From Thalassospira tepidiphila MCCC 1A03514 (lineage in GTDB: Bacteria > Pseudomonadota > Alphaproteobacteria > Rhodospirillales > Thalassospiraceae), in the NCBI RefSeq assembly GCF_001662875.1, contig NZ_JPVZ01000011.1:1-64000 (forward strand): 64,000 nt of DNA, read 5' to 3'. This document shows, in pieces, positions 48,084 through 56,273 of this stretch. Position 1 is the first letter of the stretch, and each line of letters starts with the position of its first letter. The notes under the pieces are model-generated. The model saw nothing but the letters and a program-made list of their open reading frames with translations, was not told the DNA's origin and did no database searches. The translations under genes and the position numbers were made by a program.

Positions 48084-49073
48084 TTAGAACTTCTGGGCGG
48101 CCTCGAAGACCTGTTTGCCAAGATCACCGGTATTGGCAAGGAATGCCTCGTAAACCGGTTTGGCAGCTTCGCGCCATGCAGCCATTTCTTCGGCCGTCGG
48201 GGTGTAAATGGTCATGCCGTTGGCTTTGGCTTCGTCAAACGCTTCTGCCTCGATCGTCGACATGCGATCACGCACATCGTTCTCGGCATTGATGGCCGCG
48301 GTTGAAATGATGTCACGCTGCGCATCGGTCAGACCGTTCCAGAAGTCGGTATTCACAACCACGATGAATTCGATATCGGCATCGTTGGTGGTGGTGACGG
48401 TGTCCATGACTTCCCAAAGCTGACGGGATTTCACACCCGACATGCCGGTCATGCCAACATCAACCGTGCCACGCTGATAGGCGATATACTGCTCGGAGCC
48501 TGAAATCAGGGTCGGTGCACCACCGGCAGCGGAGATGAAATCACCCTGGGTTTTCGAGAACACGCGGACTTTCTGGCCTTTCAGACCATCCGGGCCTTTG
48601 ATGGGGCCACCGTTCGACAGCATGATCGACCCACCATAAGCCTGCCACCACAGAACCGTCGAACCGGTTTCAGCAATGGCCTCATCCAGCGGCGCACGTA
48701 CCGGGGAATCCGGTGAAACGGCCTTGCGGACCTTTTCTTCGGTATCGAGCAGGAACGGCTGATAGAAGATATCAACCGCCGGGACATCACCGACATAACG
48801 GGTCAATGACGCGACACCCATTTCAATCGCACCTGATCCCACCGCCGCAGGAACTTCCTTGTCCTTGTAAAGCTGGGCGGAATCGTAGATCTGGACTTCG
48901 ATATCGCCGTTTGATTTTTCCTCGACCTCGTTCTTGAACATCAAAAGGTTCTGACCAAGGTGGCTTTTCATCGGCAATTGCAGGGAAATACGCAGTGTCA
49001 GGTCTGCGGCCTGAACCGTGCCGGAAAATCCGACGGCTGCCATCAGTGCGGCAGCAAGGGCAAATTTTTTCAT
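48084..49073 (-). CDS. dctP: TRAP transporter substrate-binding protein (DctP family)
   Basis: A periplasmic binding protein of 329 residues with signal peptide (about 1-22, ending VQAAD). DctP features include the N-terminal DLTLRISLQLPMKSHLGQNL, the FLLDTEEKVRKAV region and the ligand-anchoring Arg in LKGQKVRVF. The likely ligand is a mono- or dicarboxylate. It heads the leftward operon with dctQ, dctM and the lyase. Confidence 0.93.
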   Translation of the reverse strand: MKKFALAAALMAAVGFSGTVQAADLTLRISLQLPMKSHLGQNLLMFKNEVEEKSNGDIEVQIYDSAQLYKDKEVPAAVGSGAIEMGVASLTRYVGDVPAVDIFYQPFLLDTEEKVRKAVSPDSPVRAPLDEAIAETGSTVLWWQAYGGSIMLSNGGPIKGPDGLKGQKVRVFSKTQGDFISAAGGAPTLISGSEQYIAYQRGTVDVGMTGMSGVKSRQLWEVMDTVTTTNDADIEFIVVVNTDFWNGLTDAQRDIISTAAINAENDVRDRMSTIEAEAFDEAKANGMTIYTPTAEEMAAWREAAKPVYEAFLANTGDLGKQVFEAAQKF

Positions 49074-49374
49074 GATGGACGTCCTCCGAGAACTTTTATT
49101 CTGTTTCTTTATTCAGGACGGCAAGGATGCGCCCATTTTTCGGCGGTGTTCAACATGTTTTGACTACGGCGAAACCCTGACCAGGCGGCTCACAGTGCGG
49201 CGCACACAGCACCAAAACTCAGCGAGGTGAGGACATACAGACGAGAAGCACAGCTTTGATAACGGCACTGCGGTATTGAAATAATTTGCAATGGAAATGT
49301 CCATGCGTCTGGTCTGGCATGCCAGAATGATCGTTCTGGATACAAAACCGGGAATCGCAAGCCGTTTCAAAACA
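49074..49374. other. 301-nt intergenic region upstream of dctP
   Basis: This region must carry the leftward promoter of the TRAP operon and the end of the GNAT gene. AT-rich stretches near 49275-49295 could hold promoter elements, but no clear -35/-10 pair stands out. No gene supported. Confidence 0.4.
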
Positions 49375-49929
49375 CTATCTGATAATGCGCTTATACATCA
49401 CAGTGGTGCCGCTGAGTTTTTCAGAGTCCGGATCACGGGCAAAATCCGGAATAACGCCGGTGGTCTCAAACCCGAGCGAGGTATAAAGAATCTCGGCACT
49501 GTCGCCAGTTCGGGTATCAAGGGTCAGCAAGGTCCGCCCAAGATCACGCGCCCGGTTTTCGGCCGCCTGCATCAACAGCCGGGCAATGCCGCGCCTGCGA
49601 CAATCGGGGCGCACCATCAGTTTGCTGATATCGCCGCGATGGGCCTGATTGGGCATGGTGTCATAATCAAGCTGGACGGTGCCGACCAAGCGATCCTGAT
49701 CAAGGGCAGCAAACAGGATGCGCTTTCCGCCTTTGAGTGCCGGGATGGTTTTATCGCGCCAGAAAGCTTCGGCCTCGTGCATCGGGAAGGGTTCGATGAA
49801 GCCGATGCTGGCCCCGTCATGGACACAGGCGTGCAGCATGTCGGCGAACTGATCGAGGCGTTCTGTAACCGCATCAGTATCAAGGGTGACGATGTCGAGA
49901 TCGGGGGCGGTGTGCGTAGCCGATGGCAT
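49375..49929 (-). CDS. GNAT family N-acetyltransferase
   Basis: A protein of 184 residues. The GNAT core includes a strand (LVGTVQLDYDTMPNQAHRGD), the acetyl-CoA-binding motif A (VRPDCRRRGIARLLMQ, with R/Q-x-x-G-x-A) and a motif-B-like end (LYTSLGFETTGVIPDFARDP). Substrate unknown. The start at 49929 (MPSATHT) is 14 nt after the XRE-cupin stop, so they probably form one transcript. Confidence 0.87.
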   Translation of the reverse strand: MPSATHTAPDLDIVTLDTDAVTERLDQFADMLHACVHDGASIGFIEPFPMHEAEAFWRDKTIPALKGGKRILFAALDQDRLVGTVQLDYDTMPNQAHRGDISKLMVRPDCRRRGIARLLMQAAENRARDLGRTLLTLDTRTGDSAEILYTSLGFETTGVIPDFARDPDSEKLSGTTVMYKRIIR

Positions 49930-49943
49930 AACGGTTCTTTCGC

Positions 49944-50498
49944 TTAGTCGATGATAAACAGGTGATATTTCGCGCCCTGATCGCGGGGCGTTTGAAACAC
50001 ATTGCCCCCACGCAACTGATAGCGCAGGCAATCACCCGCCTTTAGGTGATGGGTTTGGCCATCGACTTCCATCGAAAGCGCGCCAGACAACATAACCAGA
50101 TGATGTTCAAGCCCGTCACGCGGGGATCCATCATATTCAATGCGCTGGTTCGGGCCGATTTCGACTTCGATCACCTCGCCCGACAATTGTTTGGATGTCG
50201 GGGAAACCAGCCGTCTTTGATAGCCGGTATCGGGATCAGTCCAAACTTCCTGATCGGCACGCGCGACAAGTGGTGCAAAGTCGTCTTCGACCATTTGCAT
50301 CAGGCGTGACAGGGTGACGCCAAAAGCAACGCACAGCTTTCCCAGCACATTGGCGGTCGGGCTGACCTCGCCCTTTTCGATCCGCGACAGGCTGGCACGA
50401 CTGACCGCACTTTTTTGTGCAAGCTCATCAAGCGACCACCCGCGTTCGGCGCGCAAAGCGGCCAACCGTTGGGCCAGTCGTGTTTCGATTTCATCCAT
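49944..50498 (-). CDS. XRE regulator with C-terminal cupin domain
   Basis: A protein of 184 residues. The N-terminal HTH (about 8-62) reads LAALRAERGWSLDELAQKSA, VSRASLSRIEKGEVSPTANV. The C-terminal cupin (about 110-180) contains EHHLVMLSGALSMEVDGQTH and HLKAGDCLRYQL, a small-molecule sensing fold. Such regulators usually control a neighbouring catabolic or acetyltransferase gene, here the GNAT gene just downstream. The upstream TCTCTTATTTGAGA (50513-50526) may be its operator. Confidence 0.88.
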   Translation of the reverse strand: MDEIETRLAQRLAALRAERGWSLDELAQKSAVSRASLSRIEKGEVSPTANVLGKLCVAFGVTLSRLMQMVEDDFAPLVARADQEVWTDPDTGYQRRLVSPTSKQLSGEVIEVEIGPNQRIEYDGSPRDGLEHHLVMLSGALSMEVDGQTHHLKAGDCLRYQLRGGNVFQTPRDQGAKYHLFIID

Positions 50499-50632
50499 GG
50501 CGACATCCTTTAATCTCTTATTTGAGATATTTTTCCATTAATGAGAAATCGTCAAGATGAAAAAACCGACCCCGCTTTCTTGGCAGGACCGGTTCATGTC
50601 ACTTCATGGCATTGCCGCCACAGATAGATGGA

Positions 50633-51037
50633 TCAGGCGTTGGTCGCCGGGATGCGTGCAATCACCTTGATTTCGAAATCAAAACCGGAAAGCCAGGTAA
50701 CCCCGACTGCTGTCCAGTTCGGGTAAGGCGCCTGATCAAAGATCGCGTCCTTAACTTCCATGATGTCTTCAAACTGGTTTTCCGGATCGGTGTGGAAGGT
50801 CGTCACGTCAATGATGTCATCAAAATTGCATCCGGCGGCCTCAAGGATCGCCTTAAGGTTATCGAATGCGCGTTCGACCTGCTTTTTGAATTCAGGTTCG
50901 GGGGATCCGTCTTCGCGACTGCCCACCTGACCAGAAACAAAGAGAAGATCGCCGGATTTGATGGCCGGGGAATAGCCATGCGCGTCATAAAGCGCATGGC
51001 GGTTTGGCGGAAAGACGGCTTGGTTTGCGAGGGCCAT
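50633..51037 (-). CDS. RidA family protein
   Basis: A protein of 134 residues of the Rid (YjgF/YER057c/UK114) family. It contains GYSPAIKSGDLLFVSGQVG and the helix ERAFDNLKAILEAAGCNFDD, and the C-terminal WTAVGVTWLSGFDFEIKVIA instead of the classical R-x-E of RidA, where the arginine contacts the keto/imino acid. That points to a non-RidA Rid subfamily with an uncertain reaction. It is divergent from a TetR gene with three operators between them. Confidence 0.85.
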   Translation of the reverse strand: MALANQAVFPPNRHALYDAHGYSPAIKSGDLLFVSGQVGSREDGSPEPEFKKQVERAFDNLKAILEAAGCNFDDIIDVTTFHTDPENQFEDIMEVKDAIFDQAPYPNWTAVGVTWLSGFDFEIKVIARIPATNA

Positions 51038-51093
51038 GAAGACCTCCTTGTTCGGGTAAAGTTAGTATCTGTGGTATTTCGAATTGAGTTCAG

Positions 51094-51161
51094 ATACGCT
51101 GCGTATGTGAAGCAGATATATTCACATACGCAGCGTATGTCAATTCGTATACGCCACGTAT
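51094..51161. promoter_or_regulatory. Three palindromic operators between RidA-family and TetR genes
   Basis: ATACGC-T-GCGTAT (51094-51106), ACATACGC-A-GCGTATGT (51124-51140, perfect 17 bp) and ATACG-CCA-CGTAT (51149-51161) share the half-site ATACG/CGTAT. Centres lie at 51100, 51132 and 51155. They are the obvious binding sites of the TetR protein encoded at 51180, which would repress both itself and the RidA-family gene. Confidence 0.85.
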
Positions 51162-51179
51162 GTTAAATTGGAGTGCCCG

Positions 51180-51782
51180 ATGGCTGCCAAAACGCGCGCT
51201 GAAAAAATGGAAGAAACCCGCATCAAGCTGATCAAAGCGGGACGCAAGGCCTTTGCCGAAAAGGGATATGCGGAAGCGTCAATGGACGAACTGACCGCAA
51301 GTGCTGGGCTAACGCGCGGGGCGCTGTATCACAATTTCGGTGACAAGCGCGGACTGCTGGCCGCTGTGGTCGATGAAATAGACTCTGCCATGGCACAACA
51401 GGCCAAGGATGCGGGGGATGCCGCAGGCGGCGGTTGGAACGGCTTGATGGCCGAGGGCAGGACATATATCGAACTGGCCCTTGATCCCGAAATACAGCGG
51501 ATCGTTTTGCGCGATGGCCCGGCCTTTCTGGGCGATCCATCACAGTGGCCGAGCCAAAACCGCTGCTTGCAGGCGACAATCGCAACCCTGACGGAACTGG
51601 CCGATCAGGGTGCGATCAAACCGGTCGATATCGAAGCACTGGCTAGGTTGCTAAACGGGGTCGCGTTGAATGCCGCCCTTTGGGTCGCGGCCAGCGATGA
51701 TCCGAAAGATACCCTTGGCAAGGCAATTGCCGCATTTGAATGCCTTGCGGCTGGCGTATTGGTAACGCCCAATGCCAAATGA
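51180..51782 (+). CDS. TetR family transcriptional regulator
   Basis: A protein of 200 residues. The N-terminal HTH (about 10-58) contains IKLIKAGRKAFAEKGYAEAS, MDELTASAGLTRGALYHNFG, DKRGLLAAVVDEID. The C-terminal domain resembles the TetR_C group with a hydrophobic ligand pocket (LALDPEIQRIVLRDGPAFLG). GGAG lies upstream of the ATG at 51180. It is divergent from the RidA-family gene. Confidence 0.92.
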   Translation: MAAKTRAEKMEETRIKLIKAGRKAFAEKGYAEASMDELTASAGLTRGALYHNFGDKRGLLAAVVDEIDSAMAQQAKDAGDAAGGGWNGLMAEGRTYIELALDPEIQRIVLRDGPAFLGDPSQWPSQNRCLQATIATLTELADQGAIKPVDIEALARLLNGVALNAALWVAASDDPKDTLGKAIAAFECLAAGVLVTPNAK

Positions 51783-51862
51783 TAGTGGCGTGAATTCGAC
51801 CACCGCGCGTAGTAGAGCGCCCGATCACACTCCGGCCCCTGCCCCGTCAAAGAAGGTCGGGA

Positions 51863-52201
51863 TTATTTGCCATTTTCAAGGTCAAAGCCCGCACGGGTCC
51901 AGCTTTGAATGCCGCCTTTAAGGTTACTGACAGAGCAATCCACATGGGGCAGAACAGCGTTGGCCGCCCCAAAGGAACGCTGACCAACAGCACAGACAAA
52001 AACCAGATCCGTGTCGCTTTCATCGGTCAGGTCGACCAAGGCCGGGATATCGAAGTTCGAGGTCGGAATATTGATCGCGGTTTCAATATGGCCGGTTGCA
52101 AATTCCTCGGCTTCGCGGACATCAATAATGGTGACGGCTTCTTCGCCAATCAGTCGATCAAGTTCATGCGGTTCGATAAACTGTACGGTTTCGTCGCTCA
52201 T
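51863..52201 (-). CDS. Rhodanese-like sulfurtransferase
   Basis: A single-domain rhodanese of 112 residues. It carries IIDVREAEEFATGHIETAIN (CH2A-like), and the active-site loop C-A-V-G-Q-R-S with the catalytic Cys. The C-terminal SNLKGGIQSWTRAGFDLE is the family end. It transfers sulfur from thiosulfate or another donor. The start at 52201 follows AAGGAC. An 18-bp palindrome lies 66 nt upstream. Confidence 0.9.
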   Translation of the reverse strand: MSDETVQFIEPHELDRLIGEEAVTIIDVREAEEFATGHIETAINIPTSNFDIPALVDLTDESDTDLVFVCAVGQRSFGAANAVLPHVDCSVSNLKGGIQSWTRAGFDLENGK

Positions 52202-52266
52202 TATGAAGTCCTTTGGTGGCTTTTGCGGCCTGATCCTGCCCACCTGTGATAGCTGTCGGCTTGCGG

Positions 52267-52284
52267 ATTTTGCAAATGCAAAAT
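52267..52284. promoter_or_regulatory. Perfect 18-bp palindrome upstream of the rhodanese gene
   Basis: ATTTTGCA-AA-TGCAAAAT (52267-52284) is a perfect palindrome, 66 nt before the rhodanese start. It looks like a regulator binding site. No adjacent regulator gene is obvious. Confidence 0.6.
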
Positions 52285-52611
52285 ATTTTTGTGCGATGAT
52301 GTGGGAATGAAAGCGGCATCAAAGCTGGACGAGCGGTCACTTACATGTGAACATGAACACACGATTTTACGATGTTCGACAGAAGTATCGTCTTGCGAAA
52401 TCAGTTCGTTATTCCCACGTCTGAATAACAGGGCAAATTGCCTCGGCAGGCTCAAAGGTCACTTTGAAATTCATTCGACAGAAGCCTGCCCCGACACATT
52501 GATGGTCGGTTTGTTGGTCGCCGCAACGGGACCCAAAAAGAGTCTGATCAAGACTGCACTACGGCGCTGACGCCGCAACTGCACAATCGAATTTTCACAC
52601 GTTTGGCATGA

Positions 52612-52685
52612 TCCGCCAGAGATTAACCGCGAACGCCATTTGTTAATTCATGACCGTCTGGCGGAGTCCCTTCACAGGGGACCTG
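52612..52685 (+). other. Nested stem-loops upstream of prkA
   Basis: TCCGCCAGA (52612-52620) pairs with TCTGGCGGA (52657-52665), enclosing ATTAAC (52622-52627) / GTTAAT (52642-52647). GTCCC / GGGAC follows. There is no T-run, so this is a leader or small-RNA structure rather than a terminator. It lies about 130 nt before the prkA start. Confidence 0.5.
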
Positions 52686-52816
52686 CCGACGCCACCAGAT
52701 CAGGATCGGGTTCGCCCCATCCGTGCAAAAGCAAAACGCAAAAATTGCGCAAAAACAGGATTGAGACAGGAAACGTAAGTTTGACAGTGCGATAACGTTT
52801 GAAAGGAGACCGCGCC

Positions 52817-54760
52817 ATGGCTGAGAAGGATATCTTCGAGCTGTATGCGGAAGGCTATGACGGAAAGCAGGAAACTGAACTGACCATCCGCGATTACCTC
52901 AATTTGTGTCGCGAAGACCCAAGTGCCTATGCCTCTGCCGCTGAACGCATGATCAAAGCGATTGGCGAGCCGGAACTGATCGACACCTCGACAGATTCCC
53001 GACTTGGCCGCATTTTCCTGAACCGAACCATCAAACGTTATCCCGCCTTTGAAGATTTCTTTGGCATGGAAGAAACCATCGAGCGCATTGTCGGTTTCTT
53101 TAAATATGCCGCCCAGGGTTTGGAAGAACGCAAACAGGTTCTTTATCTGCTCGGCCCGGTTGGCGGGGGGAAAAGTTCCCTTGCCGAGCGGCTGAAAGAG
53201 CTGATGGAGCGTGAACCGATTTATGTTCTGAAGGCCGGCGATGAAATCAGCCCGGTTTTCGAAAGCCCGCTTGGCCTGTTTAATCCGGCCAAGATGGGTG
53301 ATGCGATCGAAGACAAATACGGCATTCCCAAACGTCGCCTCACGGGACTTATGTCGCCATGGGCGGTCAAGCGCCTTGATGAGTTTGGCGGGGACCTGAC
53401 CAAATTCTCGGTCGTTAAACTGATCCCGTCACGTCTGCGCCAGATCGCGATTGCCAAGACCGAACCGGGTGATGAGAACAACCAGGATATCTCGTCGCTT
53501 GTTGGTAAGGTCGATATCCGCAAGCTTGAATATTTCAGCCAGAACGACCCGGATGCCTATAGCTATTCGGGCGGCCTGAACCGCGCCAACCAGGGCATTC
53601 TTGAATTTGTCGAGATGTTTAAGGCGCCGATCAAGATGCTGCACCCGTTGCTGACCGCCACACAGGAAAGCAACTATATCGGCACGGAAAACCTTGGTGC
53701 CATTCCGTTCCAGGGGTTGATCCTGGCCCACTCGAACGAGGCAGAGTGGCAGACATTCAAGGCCAACAAAAACAACGAAGCCTTCATTGACCGTATTTCA
53801 GTGATCAAGGTGCCCTATTGCCTGCGCGTCACCGAAGAAACGATGATTTACGACAAGCTGTTGCAAGGGTCCGAGCTTGAACACGGGTCCTGCGCGCCGG
53901 GCACGCTTAAAATGCTGGCACAGTTTTCTGTCCTTTCGCGTCTGCAGGAACATGAAAACTCCAACCTGTATTCCAAGATGCGGGTCTATGACGGCGAAAC
54001 CTTGAAGGATGTCGATCCCAAGGCAAAATCCATGCAGGAATATCGCGATACTGCCGGTGTTGACGAAGGCATGGATGGCATTTCAACCCGCTTTGCCTTC
54101 AAGGTGCTTTCAGAAACGTTTAACCACGACACCCACGAGGTCGCGGCAGATCCGGTGCATCTGATGTATGTCCTTGAACAGGCGATCCGGCGCGAACAGT
54201 ACCCGGAAGAACGCGAGAAGGCCTATATGGACTTCATCAAATCCGAACTGGCCCCGCGCTACGCCGAGTTTATCGGAGCGGAAATCCAGAAGGCGTATCT
54301 GGAAAGCTATTCCGATTACGGTCAGAACCTGTTTGATCGCTACGTTGCCTATGCCGATGCCTGGATCGAGGATCAGGACTTCAAGGATCCCGATACCGGT
54401 CAGCTTCTTGATCGCAAGATCATTGATCAGGAACTGTCGAAAATCGAAAAACCGGCGGGCATCGCCAATCCCAAGGATTTCCGTAACGAGGTCGTCAAGT
54501 TCGCCCTGCGTGCCCGTGCCAACAACAAGGGCAAGAACCCGTCCTGGACGTCCTATGAAAAACTGCGCGATGTGATCGAGAAACGCATGTTCAGTCAGGT
54601 CGAGGACCTGCTGCCGGTGATTTCGTTCGGCTCGAAGAAAGACAGCGAGACCGAGAAGAAACACAACGAGTTCGTCAAACGCATGATCGATCGCAAATAT
54701 ACCGAACGCCAGACGCGTCGTCTGGTCGAATGGTACATGCGCGTCAATAAGGCCGGTTAA
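52817..54760 (+). CDS. prkA: PrkA serine protein kinase (YeaG)
   Basis: A protein of 647 residues. An AAA+-like domain has P-loop GPVGGGKSS (about 113-121). The central region (about 180-400) and the C-terminal PrkA kinase-like domain follow, ending with MIDRKYTERQTRRLVEWYMR. The family is tied to starvation, sporulation and stress survival in many bacteria. AAGGAG lies 9 nt before the ATG at 52817. It is the first of three genes (prkA, yeaH-like, spoVR) that always travel together. Confidence 0.95.
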   Translation: MAEKDIFELYAEGYDGKQETELTIRDYLNLCREDPSAYASAAERMIKAIGEPELIDTSTDSRLGRIFLNRTIKRYPAFEDFFGMEETIERIVGFFKYAAQGLEERKQVLYLLGPVGGGKSSLAERLKELMEREPIYVLKAGDEISPVFESPLGLFNPAKMGDAIEDKYGIPKRRLTGLMSPWAVKRLDEFGGDLTKFSVVKLIPSRLRQIAIAKTEPGDENNQDISSLVGKVDIRKLEYFSQNDPDAYSYSGGLNRANQGILEFVEMFKAPIKMLHPLLTATQESNYIGTENLGAIPFQGLILAHSNEAEWQTFKANKNNEAFIDRISVIKVPYCLRVTEETMIYDKLLQGSELEHGSCAPGTLKMLAQFSVLSRLQEHENSNLYSKMRVYDGETLKDVDPKAKSMQEYRDTAGVDEGMDGISTRFAFKVLSETFNHDTHEVAADPVHLMYVLEQAIRREQYPEEREKAYMDFIKSELAPRYAEFIGAEIQKAYLESYSDYGQNLFDRYVAYADAWIEDQDFKDPDTGQLLDRKIIDQELSKIEKPAGIANPKDFRNEVVKFALRARANNKGKNPSWTSYEKLRDVIEKRMFSQVEDLLPVISFGSKKDSETEKKHNEFVKRMIDRKYTERQTRRLVEWYMRVNKAG

Positions 54761-54784
54761 GCTCCCCCCTGTCTTTCCCGGCCC

Positions 54785-54871
54785 AACCGGGCGGCTTCGT
54801 CCCTTGTCCGCCCGGTTACCTCTTCGCCGCAGGATGCGACCACGGCCCGTTTTATCCGGGTCACATCCTGC
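54785..54871 (+). other. Two hairpins between prkA and the yeaH-like gene
   Basis: AACCGGGCGG (54785-54794) / CCGCCCGGTT (54808-54817) and GCAGGATG (54829-54836) / CATCCTGC (54864-54871) are both perfect. No T-run follows. They probably act as RNA-stability or partial attenuation elements that set the ratio of the kinase to the downstream proteins. Confidence 0.6.
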
Positions 54872-54935
54872 GGAACTTCAAGGCGCAAGCGACCTGCACA
54901 ACGCGCTTTTGAACCGTGCAAGGATGTGACTGCCC

Positions 54936-56273
54936 ATGCTTTATATCGTTGACCGCCGCAAGAACCCGACCGGCAAAAGCCTTGGCAACCGGCAACGTTT
55001 CATGCGTCGCGCAAAGGCCCAGATCAAAAAGGCGGTTGAAAGCACCATCCGGTCGCGTGGCATTACCGACATCTCCAGCGGCGACCAGATCACCATTCCC
55101 GGCAAAACACTGAAGGAGCCGGGCTTTCACCACATGGGACGCGGGGGCAACCGCAATTATGTCCTGCCCGGCAACAAGAAGTTCGTTCAGGGTGACCGCA
55201 TTGCCCGCCCGCAAGGTGGCGATAGTGGGTCTGGCGGATCGCAAGCAAGCCCCGATGGCGAGGGTGAAGATGAATTCCAGTTCACCCTGACCCGCGACGA
55301 GTTCCTTGATATCTTCTTTGAAGATCTTGAACTGCCGGACCTTTTGAAAAAGAGCCTGAAGCAGACCACCGCGTTTCGAAATGCGCGTGCGGGCTTTTCG
55401 GTCGAAGGCACACCATCAAACCTTAGCCTTGTGCGCACCATGCGCAATTCGCTGGCCCGGCGCATCGGACTGCGTCGCCCCAAAACGGCCGAGGTGCGCG
55501 AACTTGAAGAAAAGATCTCAGCCCTTCAGGCCAAGGCGGAAAAACGCCCGAATGGCAAGCTGACCAAAACTGACGAGGATACGCTTCATACCCTGCTGGC
55601 TGATCTTGAAGAGGCCAAACGACGGATGAAGGCAATCCCGTTCATTGATCCGATTGATACGCGGTTCAACCAGTTCCAACAGATCCCCGATCCCAACACG
55701 CAGGCAGTGATGTTCTGTTTGATGGATGTGTCGGGATCGATGTCCGAACAGATGAAGGAACTGGCGAAACGGTTCTTCATGTTGCTTCACCTGTTCCTGC
55801 ATCGCAAATACGAACATGTCGAGGTGGTGTTTATCCGCCATACATCGCGCGCAGCCGAGGTGGACGAGGAAACCTTTTTCTATTCGCGCGAAACCGGTGG
55901 CACGATTGTTTCCACAGCACTCGAGGAAATGAAAAAGGTGTTGGTGGATCGTTATCCCACCGATCAGTGGAACATCTATGCCGCGCAGGCATCCGATGGC
56001 GATAACTATTCCAATGACGGGGCGAAATGCACAGCCCTTCTGGCCCAGGACCTTTTGCCCAAGTGCCAGTATTACGCCTATATCGAAATCACTGACGAGC
56101 GCGAGGCCGAGATTTTTGCCGCCGCCGAAGGCGAAACCGCCCTTTGGAAATCCTATGCCCCGCTTGCCAGAGACAATCCGCGCTTTGCGCTTAAACGGGT
56201 AACCAAGGCAGCCGACATCTTCCCGGTATTTAGGGAACTGTTTGCCAAAAACCGTGCGGAGGCAGGCCGATGA
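54936..56273 (+). CDS. yeaH: YeaH/YhbH family protein (DUF444)
   Basis: A protein of 445 residues. The C-terminal half is a von Willebrand A-like domain with the MIDAS start FCLMDVSGSMSEQ, while the N-terminal part contains the HHMGRGGNRNYVLPGNKKF signature of the family. The acidic linker (about 90-110) is typical. It acts with PrkA in the stress response; the biochemical role is unresolved. Four bases overlap with spoVR (ATGA). Confidence 0.93.
   Translation: MLYIVDRRKNPTGKSLGNRQRFMRRAKAQIKKAVESTIRSRGITDISSGDQITIPGKTLKEPGFHHMGRGGNRNYVLPGNKKFVQGDRIARPQGGDSGSGGSQASPDGEGEDEFQFTLTRDEFLDIFFEDLELPDLLKKSLKQTTAFRNARAGFSVEGTPSNLSLVRTMRNSLARRIGLRRPKTAEVRELEEKISALQAKAEKRPNGKLTKTDEDTLHTLLADLEEAKRRMKAIPFIDPIDTRFNQFQQIPDPNTQAVMFCLMDVSGSMSEQMKELAKRFFMLLHLFLHRKYEHVEVVFIRHTSRAAEVDEETFFYSRETGGTIVSTALEEMKKVLVDRYPTDQWNIYAAQASDGDNYSNDGAKCTALLAQDLLPKCQYYAYIEITDEREAEIFAAAEGETALWKSYAPLARDNPRFALKRVTKAADIFPVFRELFAKNRAEAGR

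Larger units (their letters stand above)
52202..52816. other. 615-nt intergenic region upstream of prkA
   Basis: It holds the rhodanese promoter side, an 18-bp palindrome (52267-52284) and a structured segment (52612-52685). The plus-strand frame 52289-52570 has no ribosome site and a composition unlike neighbouring proteins, so I do not call it. The prkA promoter must be near the right end. Confidence 0.5.

Noticed and set aside
47304-48305. Plus-strand open frame of 333 codons
   Set aside because: Antisense to dctM, dctQ and dctP, whose families are clear.
52289-52570. Plus-strand open frame of 93 codons upstream of prkA
   Set aside because: No ribosome site, Cys/Ser-rich random composition; the region is more likely regulatory.
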